The notes: a model not told the origin generated them from the sequence alone. A stretch of 64,000 bases of DNA from Sphingomonas sp. (GCF_030145815.1 NZ_JAIXHL010000022.1:1-64000); one strand, 5' to 3'. Positions 51,671 to 61,133 are shown, counted from the stretch's first letter. A program made the numbers and translations.

Positions 51671-52768
51671 CTATTTTACCAGCCGGGTGAGCAAGTCGGA
51701 GATGCGCTGGCGGTAGGCCGGCAACCCGAAATAATCGAGCCCCTCCGGCACCCCCTTGGGCTGGTCGAGCGCGCGCAGCACCGCCGCCTTGAGCCCGGCG
51801 CGGTCAGCCGGATCGACCACTTGCCCCAATTCCCCCTCACGCACCGCCTCGCGCCCGCCGTCGAGGTCGCTCGCCACGGTGGGAATCCCGCACGCCATCG
51901 CCTCAAGGAACACGAACCCGAACCCCTCGCCGGTGCTCGGCATCGCATAGACATCCGCCAGCCGGTAGGTCGCGACCTTCTCCGCCTCCGGCACCATCCC
52001 GGCGAACACGACGCGATCCGCCACGCCCAGCGCGGCCGCCTTCGCCTCCAGCCGCGCGCGATCCTCGCCCTTTCCGGCGATCAGATAGGTGATGTCAGGT
52101 GCGAGGTCGGGCAGCAGTTCGATGATCTCGTCGAACCCCTTGTAGCGCTCCGCCGGGTCCAGCCGCCCCAGTGTCAGGATCACCCGCTTGCCCGCCAGGC
52201 CATAGCGCGCCTCCAGCGCCGGATCGCGCGGCCCCGGGGCATAGCCCGCAAAGTCCATCGCATTGGGAATCACCACGCACCGCGCCGGATCGACCGGGCA
52301 CCAGCTGCGGAACCGCCCCAGCGTCAGCGCGCTCACGCTCACAATGGCATCGGCGCGCAGCCCGGAGAAACGCCGCCGCGGCGTCGCTGCGGCGGGCCAG
52401 GCATCGATGCCATGCAGGCACAGTGCCCAGCGCGCGCGGCTCAGCTTGGCCGCTGCCCACGCCACGGGGGCGAGGTTGATATGCGGTACTATCACCGCGT
52501 CGAATCGGCCGGTCAGCACATGGCGCAGCACCGCACGCAGATAGGCGCCCCGCCCGCTCAACCCGCTCAGATCATAGGTCAGCTTGGCGGGTAGCGACCC
52601 GATCTCGCCATCGGCAATCCGCGGTGGGCAGACGATTTCGCCGACGCGATCATCGGCATCCAGCGCCTCGATCAGATTGCGGCTGAACAATGCGATCCCG
52701 CCATGCCCGCCATAGGCATCGGTCGCGAGATACAGGACGCGCAGTCCGTGGCGCGGGCGATCGACCAA
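51671..52768 (-). CDS. Glycosyltransferase family 4, inverted relative to the locus
   Basis: The product has 365 residues. LRVLYLATDAYGGHGGIALF leads the acceptor domain, and KRVILTLGRLDPAERYKGFD plus MPSTGEGFGFVFLEAMACG (EX7E) form the donor domain. The start chosen is TTG at 52768, because AAAGGAG lies exactly six bases upstream on the coding strand; longer in-frame starts to 52870 have no such site. It is the only minus-strand gene inside the 28.9-61.1 kb block, tail-to-tail with the previous glycosyltransferase, so it must have its own promoter. Confidence 0.88.
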   Translation of the reverse strand: MVDRPRHGLRVLYLATDAYGGHGGIALFSRNLIEALDADDRVGEIVCPPRIADGEIGSLPAKLTYDLSGLSGRGAYLRAVLRHVLTGRFDAVIVPHINLAPVAWAAAKLSRARWALCLHGIDAWPAAATPRRRFSGLRADAIVSVSALTLGRFRSWCPVDPARCVVIPNAMDFAGYAPGPRDPALEARYGLAGKRVILTLGRLDPAERYKGFDEIIELLPDLAPDITYLIAGKGEDRARLEAKAAALGVADRVVFAGMVPEAEKVATYRLADVYAMPSTGEGFGFVFLEAMACGIPTVASDLDGGREAVREGELGQVVDPADRAGLKAAVLRALDQPKGVPEGLDYFGLPAYRQRISDLLTRLVK

Positions 52769-52824
52769 GTTCAGCTCCTTTGCGATCCCGGCCCGCGCGT
52801 GGCCCTTCTCCACGCGACCTAACC

Positions 52825-52846
52825 CGCTTGCGGTGAATTGCAAGCG
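52825..52846. promoter_or_regulatory. Inverted repeat in the divergent glycosyltransferase / ligase promoter region
   Basis: CGCTTGC (52825-52831) and GCAAGCG (52840-52846) form a perfect seven-base stem with an eight-base spacer. It lies between the divergent genes at 52768 and 52929 and could be an operator or a leader hairpin. Confidence 0.35.
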
Positions 52847-52928
52847 CCGGACCGGGCGCGCGCTTGGCAAGGCGGATGGCGGCCGTTAAGGACCGCGCTG
52901 CGCCGTCGAACAAGGGGGATGCGGGCTT

Positions 52929-54350
52929 TTGTTCAGTACCAGTCGACCAGGCATGCTCTATGCTGCGCTGGCCGTCCTTGTCGCGGCGATCCTGTTCGGC
53001 GGAGCGTCGCGGATCGAGACGGGGGGTGCCTTCCTCACCCGGCTGGTCACGCTCGGCGCATTTGTCTGGCTGGTGTGGCAGCGGGGATCGACCGCAATCC
53101 GGATCGAGCGTCCGGCGGCGCTGATCTGGTTCGCGCTCATCGCACTGGTGCTGGTCCAGCTGATCCCCCTGCCCTACTCCGTCTGGACCGCGCTGCCGGG
53201 CCGCGACCTTGCAAAAGCGGCGGTCGATCTGGTCGGCGAACAGCCCTGGGGCGCGATCAGCCTGACCCCGATGCGGACGCTCGACACGCTGCTGATGCTG
53301 CTCGGCGCCTTCGTCGCCTATGTCATCGGGGCTCAGCTCGACGCATCCGGGCGCACCATCCTGCTCAACGCCGTGCTCGGGCTGATGATCGTCAGTGCCC
53401 TGCTCGCCCTCGCCCAGGTCGGATCGGGGTCGCAGAGCCCGCTTTATTTCTACGCGATCACCAACCGCGATGCCGGGGTCGGTTTCTTCTCGAACGCCAA
53501 TCATCTCGCCAATTTCCTCAGCGGCGGGATCGTGCTGGTCGGATGGTGGCTGGCCCAGCGCGCCTCCGACCGGCGCGCGCCGTCAACCGGTGAGCTGTTC
53601 ACGGCGGGCCTCACCGTCCTGCTGTTCCTCGCGGCGATCTTCACCACCACGTCGCGCGCGGGAACGGTGTTCGCGCTGGTCGCGCTGGGCTTTGCCTTCA
53701 CCCTGCTGCCGCTGCGCCAGCTCGGGGTCAGCCGCCGCCTGGCGTTTGCCGGGGCTGGCGTCGGGTTCGCCGTCGGCGCCACCGTCGTCGCGCTGTTGCT
53801 GACCGGCGTACTGGGTAGCGGCGCGTTCACCTTTACCGGCGGCGAATCGGAACGCGTCGCTCTGGTCCCGCAATTGCTGGGCATTGCGCGCGATTTCCTG
53901 CCGTTCGGCACCGGAGTTGGCAGCTTCGACCAGATTTATCGCAGCTATGAGACGCGCGACGGCCTGCAATTCGCCTATCTCAACCAGGCGCATAACGAAT
54001 ATCTTCAGATCCTGATCGAATTCGGCATCTTTGGCGTCGCCGCACTCGTCGCCGGGCTGATCTGGTATGCCCGACGGGCGTGGCAGGCGTTTCGGGTCGA
54101 GCCCGAAAGCCGCACTGTCAACCGGCAGCAGCGCGCCGCCGCCATGGTCATCGTCTTTGTCGTCGTGCATTCGGCGGGCGATTATCCGCTGCGCACCGAT
54201 GGCTTTGCCGTGTATTTCGCCCTGCTCTGCGCCCTGCTGACCCCGCCCATCACCGTCGCGCGACGCAACGGCGGGCGGATCGGGCGGGCGTCGGGGCCAC
54301 GTATCGACAACATGAACCCGGGGCTTTCCTATTCGTCATCCCACCCCTAA
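52929..54350 (+). CDS. O-antigen ligase/polymerase family membrane protein (WaaL/Wzy superfamily)
   Basis: The product has 473 residues and about ten helices. The family's periplasmic loop shows NRDAGVGFFSNANHLANFLS and FLPFGTGVGSFDQIYRSYET, then LNQAHNEYLQILIEFGIFG with the conserved His (HNEYLQ), and a final helix near GLIWY. It may polymerise the repeat or ligate the glycan to a lipid. It is the second polymerase-type protein in the locus. The start is TTG at 52929 with AAGGGGG 11 bases upstream; ATG at 52953 is an alternative. It is followed by the wza and wzc genes. Confidence 0.85.
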   Translation: MFSTSRPGMLYAALAVLVAAILFGGASRIETGGAFLTRLVTLGAFVWLVWQRGSTAIRIERPAALIWFALIALVLVQLIPLPYSVWTALPGRDLAKAAVDLVGEQPWGAISLTPMRTLDTLLMLLGAFVAYVIGAQLDASGRTILLNAVLGLMIVSALLALAQVGSGSQSPLYFYAITNRDAGVGFFSNANHLANFLSGGIVLVGWWLAQRASDRRAPSTGELFTAGLTVLLFLAAIFTTTSRAGTVFALVALGFAFTLLPLRQLGVSRRLAFAGAGVGFAVGATVVALLLTGVLGSGAFTFTGGESERVALVPQLLGIARDFLPFGTGVGSFDQIYRSYETRDGLQFAYLNQAHNEYLQILIEFGIFGVAALVAGLIWYARRAWQAFRVEPESRTVNRQQRAAAMVIVFVVVHSAGDYPLRTDGFAVYFALLCALLTPPITVARRNGGRIGRASGPRIDNMNPGLSYSSSHP

Positions 54351-54369
54351 AGATGGGCGCCGCAGGGGT

Positions 54370-55110
54370 ATGCGGCGCGCAGCTCGACACCATTTGATGG
54401 AGGCCGTTATCAACGCCCGGTTCCTTACCCTCATGACGCTGGGGTGTGCCCTTTCGGCATGCGCGGCAAAGCCCAATTTCAAGCCCGAACTGGCCACGAC
54501 GGCGCAGGTTGCCGAGGGGCTTCCGGCGCCCAGCGCCAGCGACACGTCGCCGCGCCAGCGTGCACCACGGATCGGCGCCTTCGACAAGCTGACCGTCAGC
54601 GTGTTCGGGGTGCCCGAGCTGACCACATCGGGGTCGGTCGATGCCAGCGGCACGTTCAACCTTCCGCTGGTCGGCACCGTTCCGGTCGAAGGCATGACGT
54701 CGAACGAACTGGCCGCCGATTTGCGTCAGCGCTACGCCCGCTATGTCCGCGATCCGCAGGTCAATGTCGTGATCGACCAGGCAGTGAGCCAGCAGGTGAC
54801 GATCGACGGTGCGGTCGCGCGCCCCGGCGTCTATCAGGTGTCGGGTGAAACCACCCTGATGCGCGCCATCGCCATTTCGGGCGGCCTGACCGAAGACGCG
54901 CTGAAGCGCGAGGTGCTGGTCTTCCGCACGGTGCAGGGCAAACGCATGGTCGCGCGCTTCGACATGAACGAAATCCGTGGTGCACGCGCAGAGGATCCCG
55001 CTGTGTTCGGCAACGACGTGATCGTGGTGGGCAACAATGCCAACCGTGGGCTGTTCCGTGACGCCATCCAGGCCGCGCCGCTGCTCAGCCTCTTCTATCT
55101 TCTCCGTTAA
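54370..55110 (+). CDS. Polysaccharide export outer-membrane lipoprotein (Wza-like)
   Basis: The product has 246 residues, short for the Wza family but normal for the sphingomonad type. A lipoprotein signal with lipobox LSAC is followed by the Poly_export domain (RIGAFDKLTVSVFGVPELT … GTFNLPLVGTVPVEGMTSNEL) and one SLBB-type repeat (VTIDGAVARPGVYQVSG … ISGGLTEDA). It would form the outer-membrane channel. The start at 54370 gives a basic n-region to the signal; an ATG at 54397 is possible. It is 14 bases before wzc. Confidence 0.88.
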   Translation: MRRAARHHLMEAVINARFLTLMTLGCALSACAAKPNFKPELATTAQVAEGLPAPSASDTSPRQRAPRIGAFDKLTVSVFGVPELTTSGSVDASGTFNLPLVGTVPVEGMTSNELAADLRQRYARYVRDPQVNVVIDQAVSQQVTIDGAVARPGVYQVSGETTLMRAIAISGGLTEDALKREVLVFRTVQGKRMVARFDMNEIRGARAEDPAVFGNDVIVVGNNANRGLFRDAIQAAPLLSLFYLLR

Positions 55111-55124
55111 GGGTCCGACCTTCC

Positions 55125-57380
55125 ATGAACGACGTCACAGCGCAGCCCCGCCCGCCGGAAGGGCGCCAGCCTGGTGCGAACGGAAATTCGGCCGACCCGA
55201 TGCTGAACGCCCTGGTTCAGGACGAGCGGCGCGAAAGCCCGCTGACCTATTATCTTCAGGTGCTGCTGCGTCGCCGCTGGTTCATCGTCGCGACGGTCCT
55301 GCTGTCGATCGCGCTGGCGGCCTATATCAATGCGACCACGGTACGCCTCTACCGCTCGACCGGAACGATCGAAATCGCGCGTGAAGCGGCGCGGGTGATC
55401 GACGCCGATGATGGCTCGGCCAAGCCAGCCTTTTACTCGCAGGAATTCTACCAGACCCAATATGGTCTGTTGAAGAGCCGCGCGCTGGCCGAAATGGTCG
55501 TGCGCAAGCTCAACCTCGCGAATAATCCGACCTTCATGTACGGCTATTCGGGCCGCGAGCCCGGCGAGCAGCCGCGCGTGCTAGGCGCGGAGCAGCGCAA
55601 GAATCTCGAACGCGCCGCCGCCGGCATGCTGATGGCCAATCTGACGATCGAACCGACGCGTTCGTCCAGCCTGGTGTCGATCAGCTTCGACAGCCCCGAT
55701 CCCCAGCTGTCCGCACGCATCGTCAACACCCTGTCCGAATCGTTCATCGAACAGAATCTCGCGCGCCGCTTCGCTGCGTCGAGCTATGCGCGCAAATATC
55801 TTGAGGACCGCATCGCCCAGACCCGCGCGCGGCTGGAGGAATCCGAGCGCAAGATCGTCGATTATGCGAGCGATCAGCGGATCATCACGGTGGATACGCC
55901 GCAGCAGAAGGAAGGCGGCGGCACGGCGGCTGCGCCAAGCCTGGTCGGGATCGAGCTCGGCGCGCTCAGCTCGGCGCTGACCACCGCCAAGGCCGACCGC
56001 GTCGCTGCCGAAGCGCGCTATAACGAAGCGCGCCAGAGCGGCCCGCTCGCTGCGTCCGAAGGGCTGACCGACAACACCATCACCGCGCTGCGCGGCCAGC
56101 GTGCCGAGCTGATGGGCGAATATTCCAAGCTGCTCGCGCGGTTCGAGCCGGAATATCCCGCCGCCGTCGCGCTCAAGCGCCAGATCGACGAAATCGACCG
56201 CCAGTTGCGCACCCAGGGCGGCAACGTGCTGGCATCGCTGCGTTCGAATTACGAAGCGGCGGCCGCGCGTGAAGCGCAGCTGCAGGCGCAGGTGGACGGG
56301 CTCAAGGACGGCGTGATCGACCTGCGCCGCCGCTCGATCCAGTATAATATCTACCAGCGCGACGCTGACACCAACCGCTCGCTCTATGACGCTCTGCTCC
56401 AGCGCTACAAGGAAATCGGCGTTGCCGGCGGGGTCGGCACCAACAACGTGTCGATCGTCGACAGCGCGATGCCGTCCTACGGTCCGATCAAGCCGCGCAC
56501 GACGATGAACCTGTTGCTGGCAACGATGCTCGGCCTGTTCCTCGGTGCGGCGCTCGCCTTCCTCGTCGAACAGCTTGATCAGTCGATCATGGCGCCCGAC
56601 GATCTGGAGTGGAAGCTCGGGATCCCGCTGCTCGGCAGCATCCCGCGCCTGCCCGAGACGGAGAACCTGCTGGAGGCTCTGGAGGACCGCCGCACGCCGC
56701 TGGCCGAATCCTACCTCTCGCTGTTCACCGCGCTGCGCTTCACCACCAGCCATGGCGCACCGCGCGTGATCTTCATGACCAGCTCGCGCGCGGCGGAAGG
56801 CAAGTCGACCAGCTCGGTCGCGCTCGCCCGCAACTTCGCGCAGCTGGGCAAGAAGGTGCTGCTGATCGATGCCGACATGCGCGACCCGTCGATCCATCAC
56901 ATGCTCAAGCTGACCAACAGCGGCGGCCTGACCAACGTGCTGGCCGGCGCCGATGATCTGCAGCGCTTCATCCAGAAAGGCCCGCACGAGAAGATGGCGG
57001 TGATGACCGCCGGCCCGATCCCGCCCAACCCGGCGGAACTGCTTGCCGGGCCGAACCTGCCGCTGGCGTTCGAGACGCTGCTCAAGAGCTTCGACCATAT
57101 CGTGATCGACGGTCCGCCGGTTCTGGGCCTCGCCGACGCGCCGCTGATCGCCAACTATGCCGAAGCGACGGTGTTCGTGATCGCGTCGAAGCAGACCCGG
57201 ACCAAGGTGGTGCGCGTGTCGCTGCGCCGTCTGGCCGACGTCAATGCGCGGATCGTCGGCGCGGTGCTCACCAAGTTCGACGCCAAGACGTCGGGCTACA
57301 GCTACGCCTATAGCTATGAATATGGCGACCGCCGCGGCCGGCAGAGCAAATCGCTGGCGCGCCGCATCCTGCGCGGCTGA
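55125..57380 (+). CDS. Polysaccharide co-polymerase and tyrosine autokinase (Wzc-like)
   Basis: The protein has 751 residues. A first membrane helix (about 47-66, WFIVATVLLSIALAAYI) is followed by a Wzz/GNVR periplasmic coiled region (about 70-455) and a second helix (about 460-480, MNLLLATMLGLFLGAALAFL). The cytoplasmic BY-kinase has Walker A SSRAAEGKSTSSVAL, Walker A' VLLIDADMRDPS and Walker B HIVIDGPPVLG. A tyrosine cluster, YSYAYSYEYGDRRG, at the C-terminus is the autophosphorylation tail. It controls chain length and assembly with Wza and Wzy. The kinase is fused to the periplasmic part, unlike split systems such as gellan GelC/GelE. Confidence 0.95.
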   Translation: MNDVTAQPRPPEGRQPGANGNSADPMLNALVQDERRESPLTYYLQVLLRRRWFIVATVLLSIALAAYINATTVRLYRSTGTIEIAREAARVIDADDGSAKPAFYSQEFYQTQYGLLKSRALAEMVVRKLNLANNPTFMYGYSGREPGEQPRVLGAEQRKNLERAAAGMLMANLTIEPTRSSSLVSISFDSPDPQLSARIVNTLSESFIEQNLARRFAASSYARKYLEDRIAQTRARLEESERKIVDYASDQRIITVDTPQQKEGGGTAAAPSLVGIELGALSSALTTAKADRVAAEARYNEARQSGPLAASEGLTDNTITALRGQRAELMGEYSKLLARFEPEYPAAVALKRQIDEIDRQLRTQGGNVLASLRSNYEAAAAREAQLQAQVDGLKDGVIDLRRRSIQYNIYQRDADTNRSLYDALLQRYKEIGVAGGVGTNNVSIVDSAMPSYGPIKPRTTMNLLLATMLGLFLGAALAFLVEQLDQSIMAPDDLEWKLGIPLLGSIPRLPETENLLEALEDRRTPLAESYLSLFTALRFTTSHGAPRVIFMTSSRAAEGKSTSSVALARNFAQLGKKVLLIDADMRDPSIHHMLKLTNSGGLTNVLAGADDLQRFIQKGPHEKMAVMTAGPIPPNPAELLAGPNLPLAFETLLKSFDHIVIDGPPVLGLADAPLIANYAEATVFVIASKQTRTKVVRVSLRRLADVNARIVGAVLTKFDAKTSGYSYAYSYEYGDRRGRQSKSLARRILRG

Positions 57381-57391
57381 ACGGACCTGCG

Positions 57392-58648
57392 ATGACCCCG
57401 ATCGGAACGAAGCCGGTGCAGCTGCCCACCGGCAGCTGGCCGGCGCGGATCGCGGCGATCGTGATCGCCCTGATCTTCATCGGCCTGCTGTTCCAGTCGC
57501 GGGTCGGGTTCGTGCTGGCACGGGTGCAGCCCGACGCGGCGCTCGCGGTCGCGCCGGGCAACCCCGAAGCGCTGCGGGCCAAGATCGAATATCAGCTGAT
57601 GCGCGCCAAGCGCGAGGATCAGGCGGCACTGACCGATCTCAGCCGCCGCGCGTTGCGCGCCGAACCCTATAACCCGGCCGCGCTCCGCACGCTCGGCCTG
57701 TTCGCCGCGTTCGAGAAGAAGGAGGCCCAGGCCGACGCGCTGTTCAGCACGGCCGCCAAATTCTCGCTGCGCGACCTGTTCACCCATGCCTGGCTGTTCG
57801 AGAACCGCCTCGCCACCGGCCGCTACACCGAAGCTTTTTCCGAGGCCGACATCCTGCTGCGCCAGCGTTCGACGAACTGGGACGTGGTCATCCCGCTGCT
57901 CGCCCAGCGGATCAAGGACCCGCGCGTGATCGAACCGATGGCCCGGATGCTGGCGACCAACCCCAGCTGGCGCGGGGCGCTGCTGCTCGAACTGGCCAAT
58001 CCGAAAGTCGATCTTGAGTCCGGCCATGCCCTGCTCGCCCGCCTCGCCGCGCTGGGCAGTCCGCCGACGACGACCGAAGCGACCCCCTATTTCCAGCGCG
58101 CTTCGGCTGAGACACGGCTGCCCTTGCTTCACCGCCGCTGGATGCAGATGCTGCCCCGCGCGACCCGGATCAAGGCGGGCGGATTGCTGCGCGACGGCGA
58201 TTTCACCGGGCTCGATGTGCCGCCGCCCTTTGGCTGGCGCTACTTCGCCGACGGCGGGGTGATCGTTGAGCCGGGGGAGAGCCTGATCCCCGGCCAGGGC
58301 CGATCGCTCTATATCTCCTATCCCGGCGACCAACAGGTGACCTTTGCCGAGCAGCAGCTGGTACTGCCCGCCGGTCGCTATCGCTTCGCCGGACGCGCCA
58401 CCACCGATGCCGAGGTTGCAGCCGGGCAGGTCCACTGGACCCTGCGCTGCGGGCGCGGCAATCAGGAACGCGAGATTGCGAAACAGCCGCTGTCGCCGGG
58501 TGTCGATCGCCCGCACCGCTTTGCCCTCGCCTTCGACGTGCCCGCCGGGTGCGTCGGACCCAAGCTCAGTCTGATCGGCGCCAAGAGCGACACGCTGGAA
58601 AGCGCCAATCTGTGGGTCGATGCGCTGACCATCGCGCCGATTTCGTAA
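57392..58648 (+). CDS. Membrane-anchored protein with TPR-like repeats and a C-terminal beta domain, function unknown
   Basis: The product has 418 residues. An N-terminal anchor helix (about 18-36, RIAAIVIALIFIGLLFQSR) is followed by helical repeats (about 45-235) of the TPR type (DAALAVAPGNPEALRAKIEY, AEPYNPAALRTLGLFAAFEK). The C-terminal 170 residues (about 245-418) are beta-rich, with paired Cys-containing strands (LRCGRGNQ … PAGCVGPKLSLIGA), and resemble a carbohydrate-binding sandwich. It follows wzc by 11 bases and precedes wecB by 76, so it belongs to the export operon. I do not recognise a named family; it may link Wzc with polymer chain handling in the periplasm. Confidence 0.75.
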   Translation: MTPIGTKPVQLPTGSWPARIAAIVIALIFIGLLFQSRVGFVLARVQPDAALAVAPGNPEALRAKIEYQLMRAKREDQAALTDLSRRALRAEPYNPAALRTLGLFAAFEKKEAQADALFSTAAKFSLRDLFTHAWLFENRLATGRYTEAFSEADILLRQRSTNWDVVIPLLAQRIKDPRVIEPMARMLATNPSWRGALLLELANPKVDLESGHALLARLAALGSPPTTTEATPYFQRASAETRLPLLHRRWMQMLPRATRIKAGGLLRDGDFTGLDVPPPFGWRYFADGGVIVEPGESLIPGQGRSLYISYPGDQQVTFAEQQLVLPAGRYRFAGRATTDAEVAAGQVHWTLRCGRGNQEREIAKQPLSPGVDRPHRFALAFDVPAGCVGPKLSLIGAKSDTLESANLWVDALTIAPIS

Positions 58649-58724
58649 CCGACCCGCAACAGGATCGCCCTACCCGCGCCGAATAACACTTGCCTCGAAA
58701 TTGCTGATCTGAAAGGGGACCGGC

Positions 58725-59858
58725 ATGGCCACTGCACCGCGATTGCGCGTACTCATCGTGTTCGGGACCCGGCCAGAGGCGATCAAGCTCTACCCGTTGG
58801 TTCAGCGACTGCGCGACGACCCCGCCGTCGATCTGCGCGTGTGCGTGACGGCACAGCATCGCCAGATGCTCGACCAGGTGCTGGAGATTGCGGGCATCGT
58901 CCCCGACCATGATCTCGACATCATGCTCCCCAACCAGTCGCTGGACGAGCTGACCGCGCGGCTGCTGCGTGAGATTGGCCGGGTGCTCGACGAAGACAAA
59001 CCCGACCGCGTCGTGGTGCAGGGCGATACCGCGACCGCGATGGTCGGCGCGCTGGCGGCCTATTACCGCAAGATCCCGGTGTCGCATGTCGAGGCCGGCC
59101 TGCGCAGCGGCAATATCCATCATCCTTGGCCCGAAGAGGTCAACCGCAAGATCATCGGCACCATCGCCGACCAGCATTTCGCGCCGACCGACACGGCACG
59201 CGACGCGCTGCTGATCGAAAATGTGCCCGCCGATCGCGTCCATGTGACCGGCAACACCGTAATCGACGCGCTCCACACGACGCTCGCGTCGATCGAGCAG
59301 AATCCGGCACTGGCCGCGCAGATCGAACCGATCCTCGCCCCGTTCGCGGGCAAGCGGATCATCGCGGTCACCACCCACCGGCGCGAGAATTTCGGGTCGG
59401 GGCTTGAGGGCATGGCGCGCGCGGTGCGCCGGATTGCCGAGCGCGATGATGTCGCCGTGATCTTCCCGGTCCATCCCAACCCCAATGTCCGCGCGCCGAT
59501 GCAGGCGGTACTGGGCGGGATGGCGAATGTCGCGATGATCGACCCGCTCGATTATCCCAATTTCGTCGCCCTGCTCGCGCGCTGCCACCTCGTCCTCACC
59601 GACAGCGGCGGGGTGCAGGAAGAGGCGCCCGCGCTGGCCAAGCCGGTGCTGGTGATGCGCGAAACGACCGAGCGGCCCGAGGGCGTCGTCGCCGGCACCG
59701 CCCGGCTGGTCGGCAGCGATGAAGAAACGATCGTCGCGGCGACGCTGGAGCTGCTCGACGATCCGGAAGCCTATGCCGCCATGGCGCGCGCGCACAATCC
59801 GTTCGGAGATGGGAAGAGCAGTGACCGAATCGCACGGATCATCATCGATGCCCGCTGA
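58725..59858 (+). CDS. wecB: UDP-N-acetylglucosamine 2-epimerase (non-hydrolysing)
   Basis: WecB interconverts UDP-GlcNAc and UDP-ManNAc. The 377 residues contain VLIVFGTRPEAIKLYPLVQ, VVVQGDTATAMVGALAA, HVEAGLRSGNIHHPWPEEVNR, THRRENFG and LTDSGGVQEEAPALAKPVLVMRETTERPEG, all family signature blocks. AAAGGGGA precedes the ATG. It overlaps wecC by 11 bases, so the pair is one operon that makes UDP-ManNAcA. Confidence 0.96.
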   Translation: MATAPRLRVLIVFGTRPEAIKLYPLVQRLRDDPAVDLRVCVTAQHRQMLDQVLEIAGIVPDHDLDIMLPNQSLDELTARLLREIGRVLDEDKPDRVVVQGDTATAMVGALAAYYRKIPVSHVEAGLRSGNIHHPWPEEVNRKIIGTIADQHFAPTDTARDALLIENVPADRVHVTGNTVIDALHTTLASIEQNPALAAQIEPILAPFAGKRIIAVTTHRRENFGSGLEGMARAVRRIAERDDVAVIFPVHPNPNVRAPMQAVLGGMANVAMIDPLDYPNFVALLARCHLVLTDSGGVQEEAPALAKPVLVMRETTERPEGVVAGTARLVGSDEETIVAATLELLDDPEAYAAMARAHNPFGDGKSSDRIARIIIDAR

Positions 59859-61110
59859 AACCCAGCTCCGCGTCGGCGTCGTCGGCCTCGGCTATATCGG
59901 CCTGCCCACGGCGGCAGTCATCGCCCGCACCGGCGCGCGCGTCGTCGGCATCGATGTGAACCCGCATGTGGTCGAGACAATCAACCGCGGCCAGATTCAT
60001 ATCGAGGAGGCCAATCTCGACGCGCTGGTGCATCAGGTGGTCACATCGGGGCATCTCGCCGCCTCTCTCTCCGCCGAGCCGTGCGACGTGTTCGTGATTG
60101 CCGTCCCGACGCCCTTCGACGACGACCACCGTCCCGATATCAGCTATGTGCTGAAAGCGGGTGAGACCATCGCCCCGGTGCTCAAGCGCGGGGATCTGGT
60201 CATCCTGGAATCGACGTCACCCGTCGGCACGACCGAGCAGTTGCGCGACTTGTTCGCCGCTGCGCGCCCGGACCTCAGCTTTCCGCAGGGCTGGGACGAT
60301 AGCGCCGATGTCTGCGTCGCCTATTGCCCCGAGCGCGTGCTGCCGGGGAAGATCCTGTTCGAGCTGGTCGACAATGACCGGTCGATCGGCGGGATCAGCG
60401 CGACCTGCGCCGATCGCGCGACCGCCTTCTACAAGCGGTTCGTCGAGGGCGCGTGCATCGTCACCACCGCGCGCACGGCGGAAATGTGCAAGCTGGTCGA
60501 AAACTCGTTCCGCGACGTCAACATCGCCTTCGCCAATGAATTGTCGATCGTGTGCGACACGCTGGAGCTGGACGTATGGGAGGTGATTCGCCTCGCCAAC
60601 CGTCATCCGCGCGTCAACATCCTTCAGCCCGGACCCGGTGTCGGGGGGCACTGTATCGCGGTCGATCCGTGGTTCATCGTCCATAGCGACCCCGCCAATG
60701 CCCGCCTGATCCGCACCGCGCGTGAGGTGAATGACGGCAAGATCACCTATAGCTTCGAACGCGCCGCCGCGTTGGCCGACGCTGCGCCCGGCGCGAAGAT
60801 CGCCTGCCTCGGCCTCGCCTTCAAACCCAATATCGACGATCTGCGCGAAAGCCCGGCGCTCCGCGTCGCACAGCTTCTGGCCGAGCGGTTCGGCGACCGG
60901 GTGCAGCTGGTCGAGCCGCATATCGACACCCTGCCCCGCGCGTTCGAGGGCACCGGCGCTCAGCTTACGACGCTCCATGCCGCTCTAAACGAATGCGAAG
61001 TGCTGATCCTGCTGGTCGATCACGACGCGTTCAAGGCAGTCACGGTCGAGCAACGCGCCGGCAAGCTGATCTACGACTGCCGCGGCATCTGGACCGCGGC
61101 GCGCAGCTGA
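59848..61110 (+). CDS. wecC: UDP-N-acetyl-D-mannosamine dehydrogenase
   Basis: WecC oxidises UDP-ManNAc to UDP-ManNAcA with NAD. The 420 residues have the NAD loop VGVVGLGYIGLPTAAVIAR, VPTPFDDDHRPDISYV, ESTSPVGTTEQL, the NIAFANELSI helix and the catalytic-cysteine block GPGVGGHCIAVDPWFIV, which is diagnostic for WecC. The C-terminal substrate domain contains LAFKPNIDDLRESPALRV. Together with wecB it shows that N-acetylmannosaminuronate is a likely sugar of the polymer. The start at 59848 overlaps wecB; an earlier start is possible. Confidence 0.95.
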   Translation: MPAETQLRVGVVGLGYIGLPTAAVIARTGARVVGIDVNPHVVETINRGQIHIEEANLDALVHQVVTSGHLAASLSAEPCDVFVIAVPTPFDDDHRPDISYVLKAGETIAPVLKRGDLVILESTSPVGTTEQLRDLFAAARPDLSFPQGWDDSADVCVAYCPERVLPGKILFELVDNDRSIGGISATCADRATAFYKRFVEGACIVTTARTAEMCKLVENSFRDVNIAFANELSIVCDTLELDVWEVIRLANRHPRVNILQPGPGVGGHCIAVDPWFIVHSDPANARLIRTAREVNDGKITYSFERAAALADAAPGAKIACLGLAFKPNIDDLRESPALRVAQLLAERFGDRVQLVEPHIDTLPRAFEGTGAQLTTLHAALNECEVLILLVDHDAFKAVTVEQRAGKLIYDCRGIWTAARS

Positions 61111-61133
61111 TCGGGTTCAGCTTGGGAAGAATG

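Noticed and set aside
55581..57098. A 505-codon antisense frame over wzc
   Set aside because: The Walker motifs and membrane helices of Wzc are unambiguous on the plus strand.
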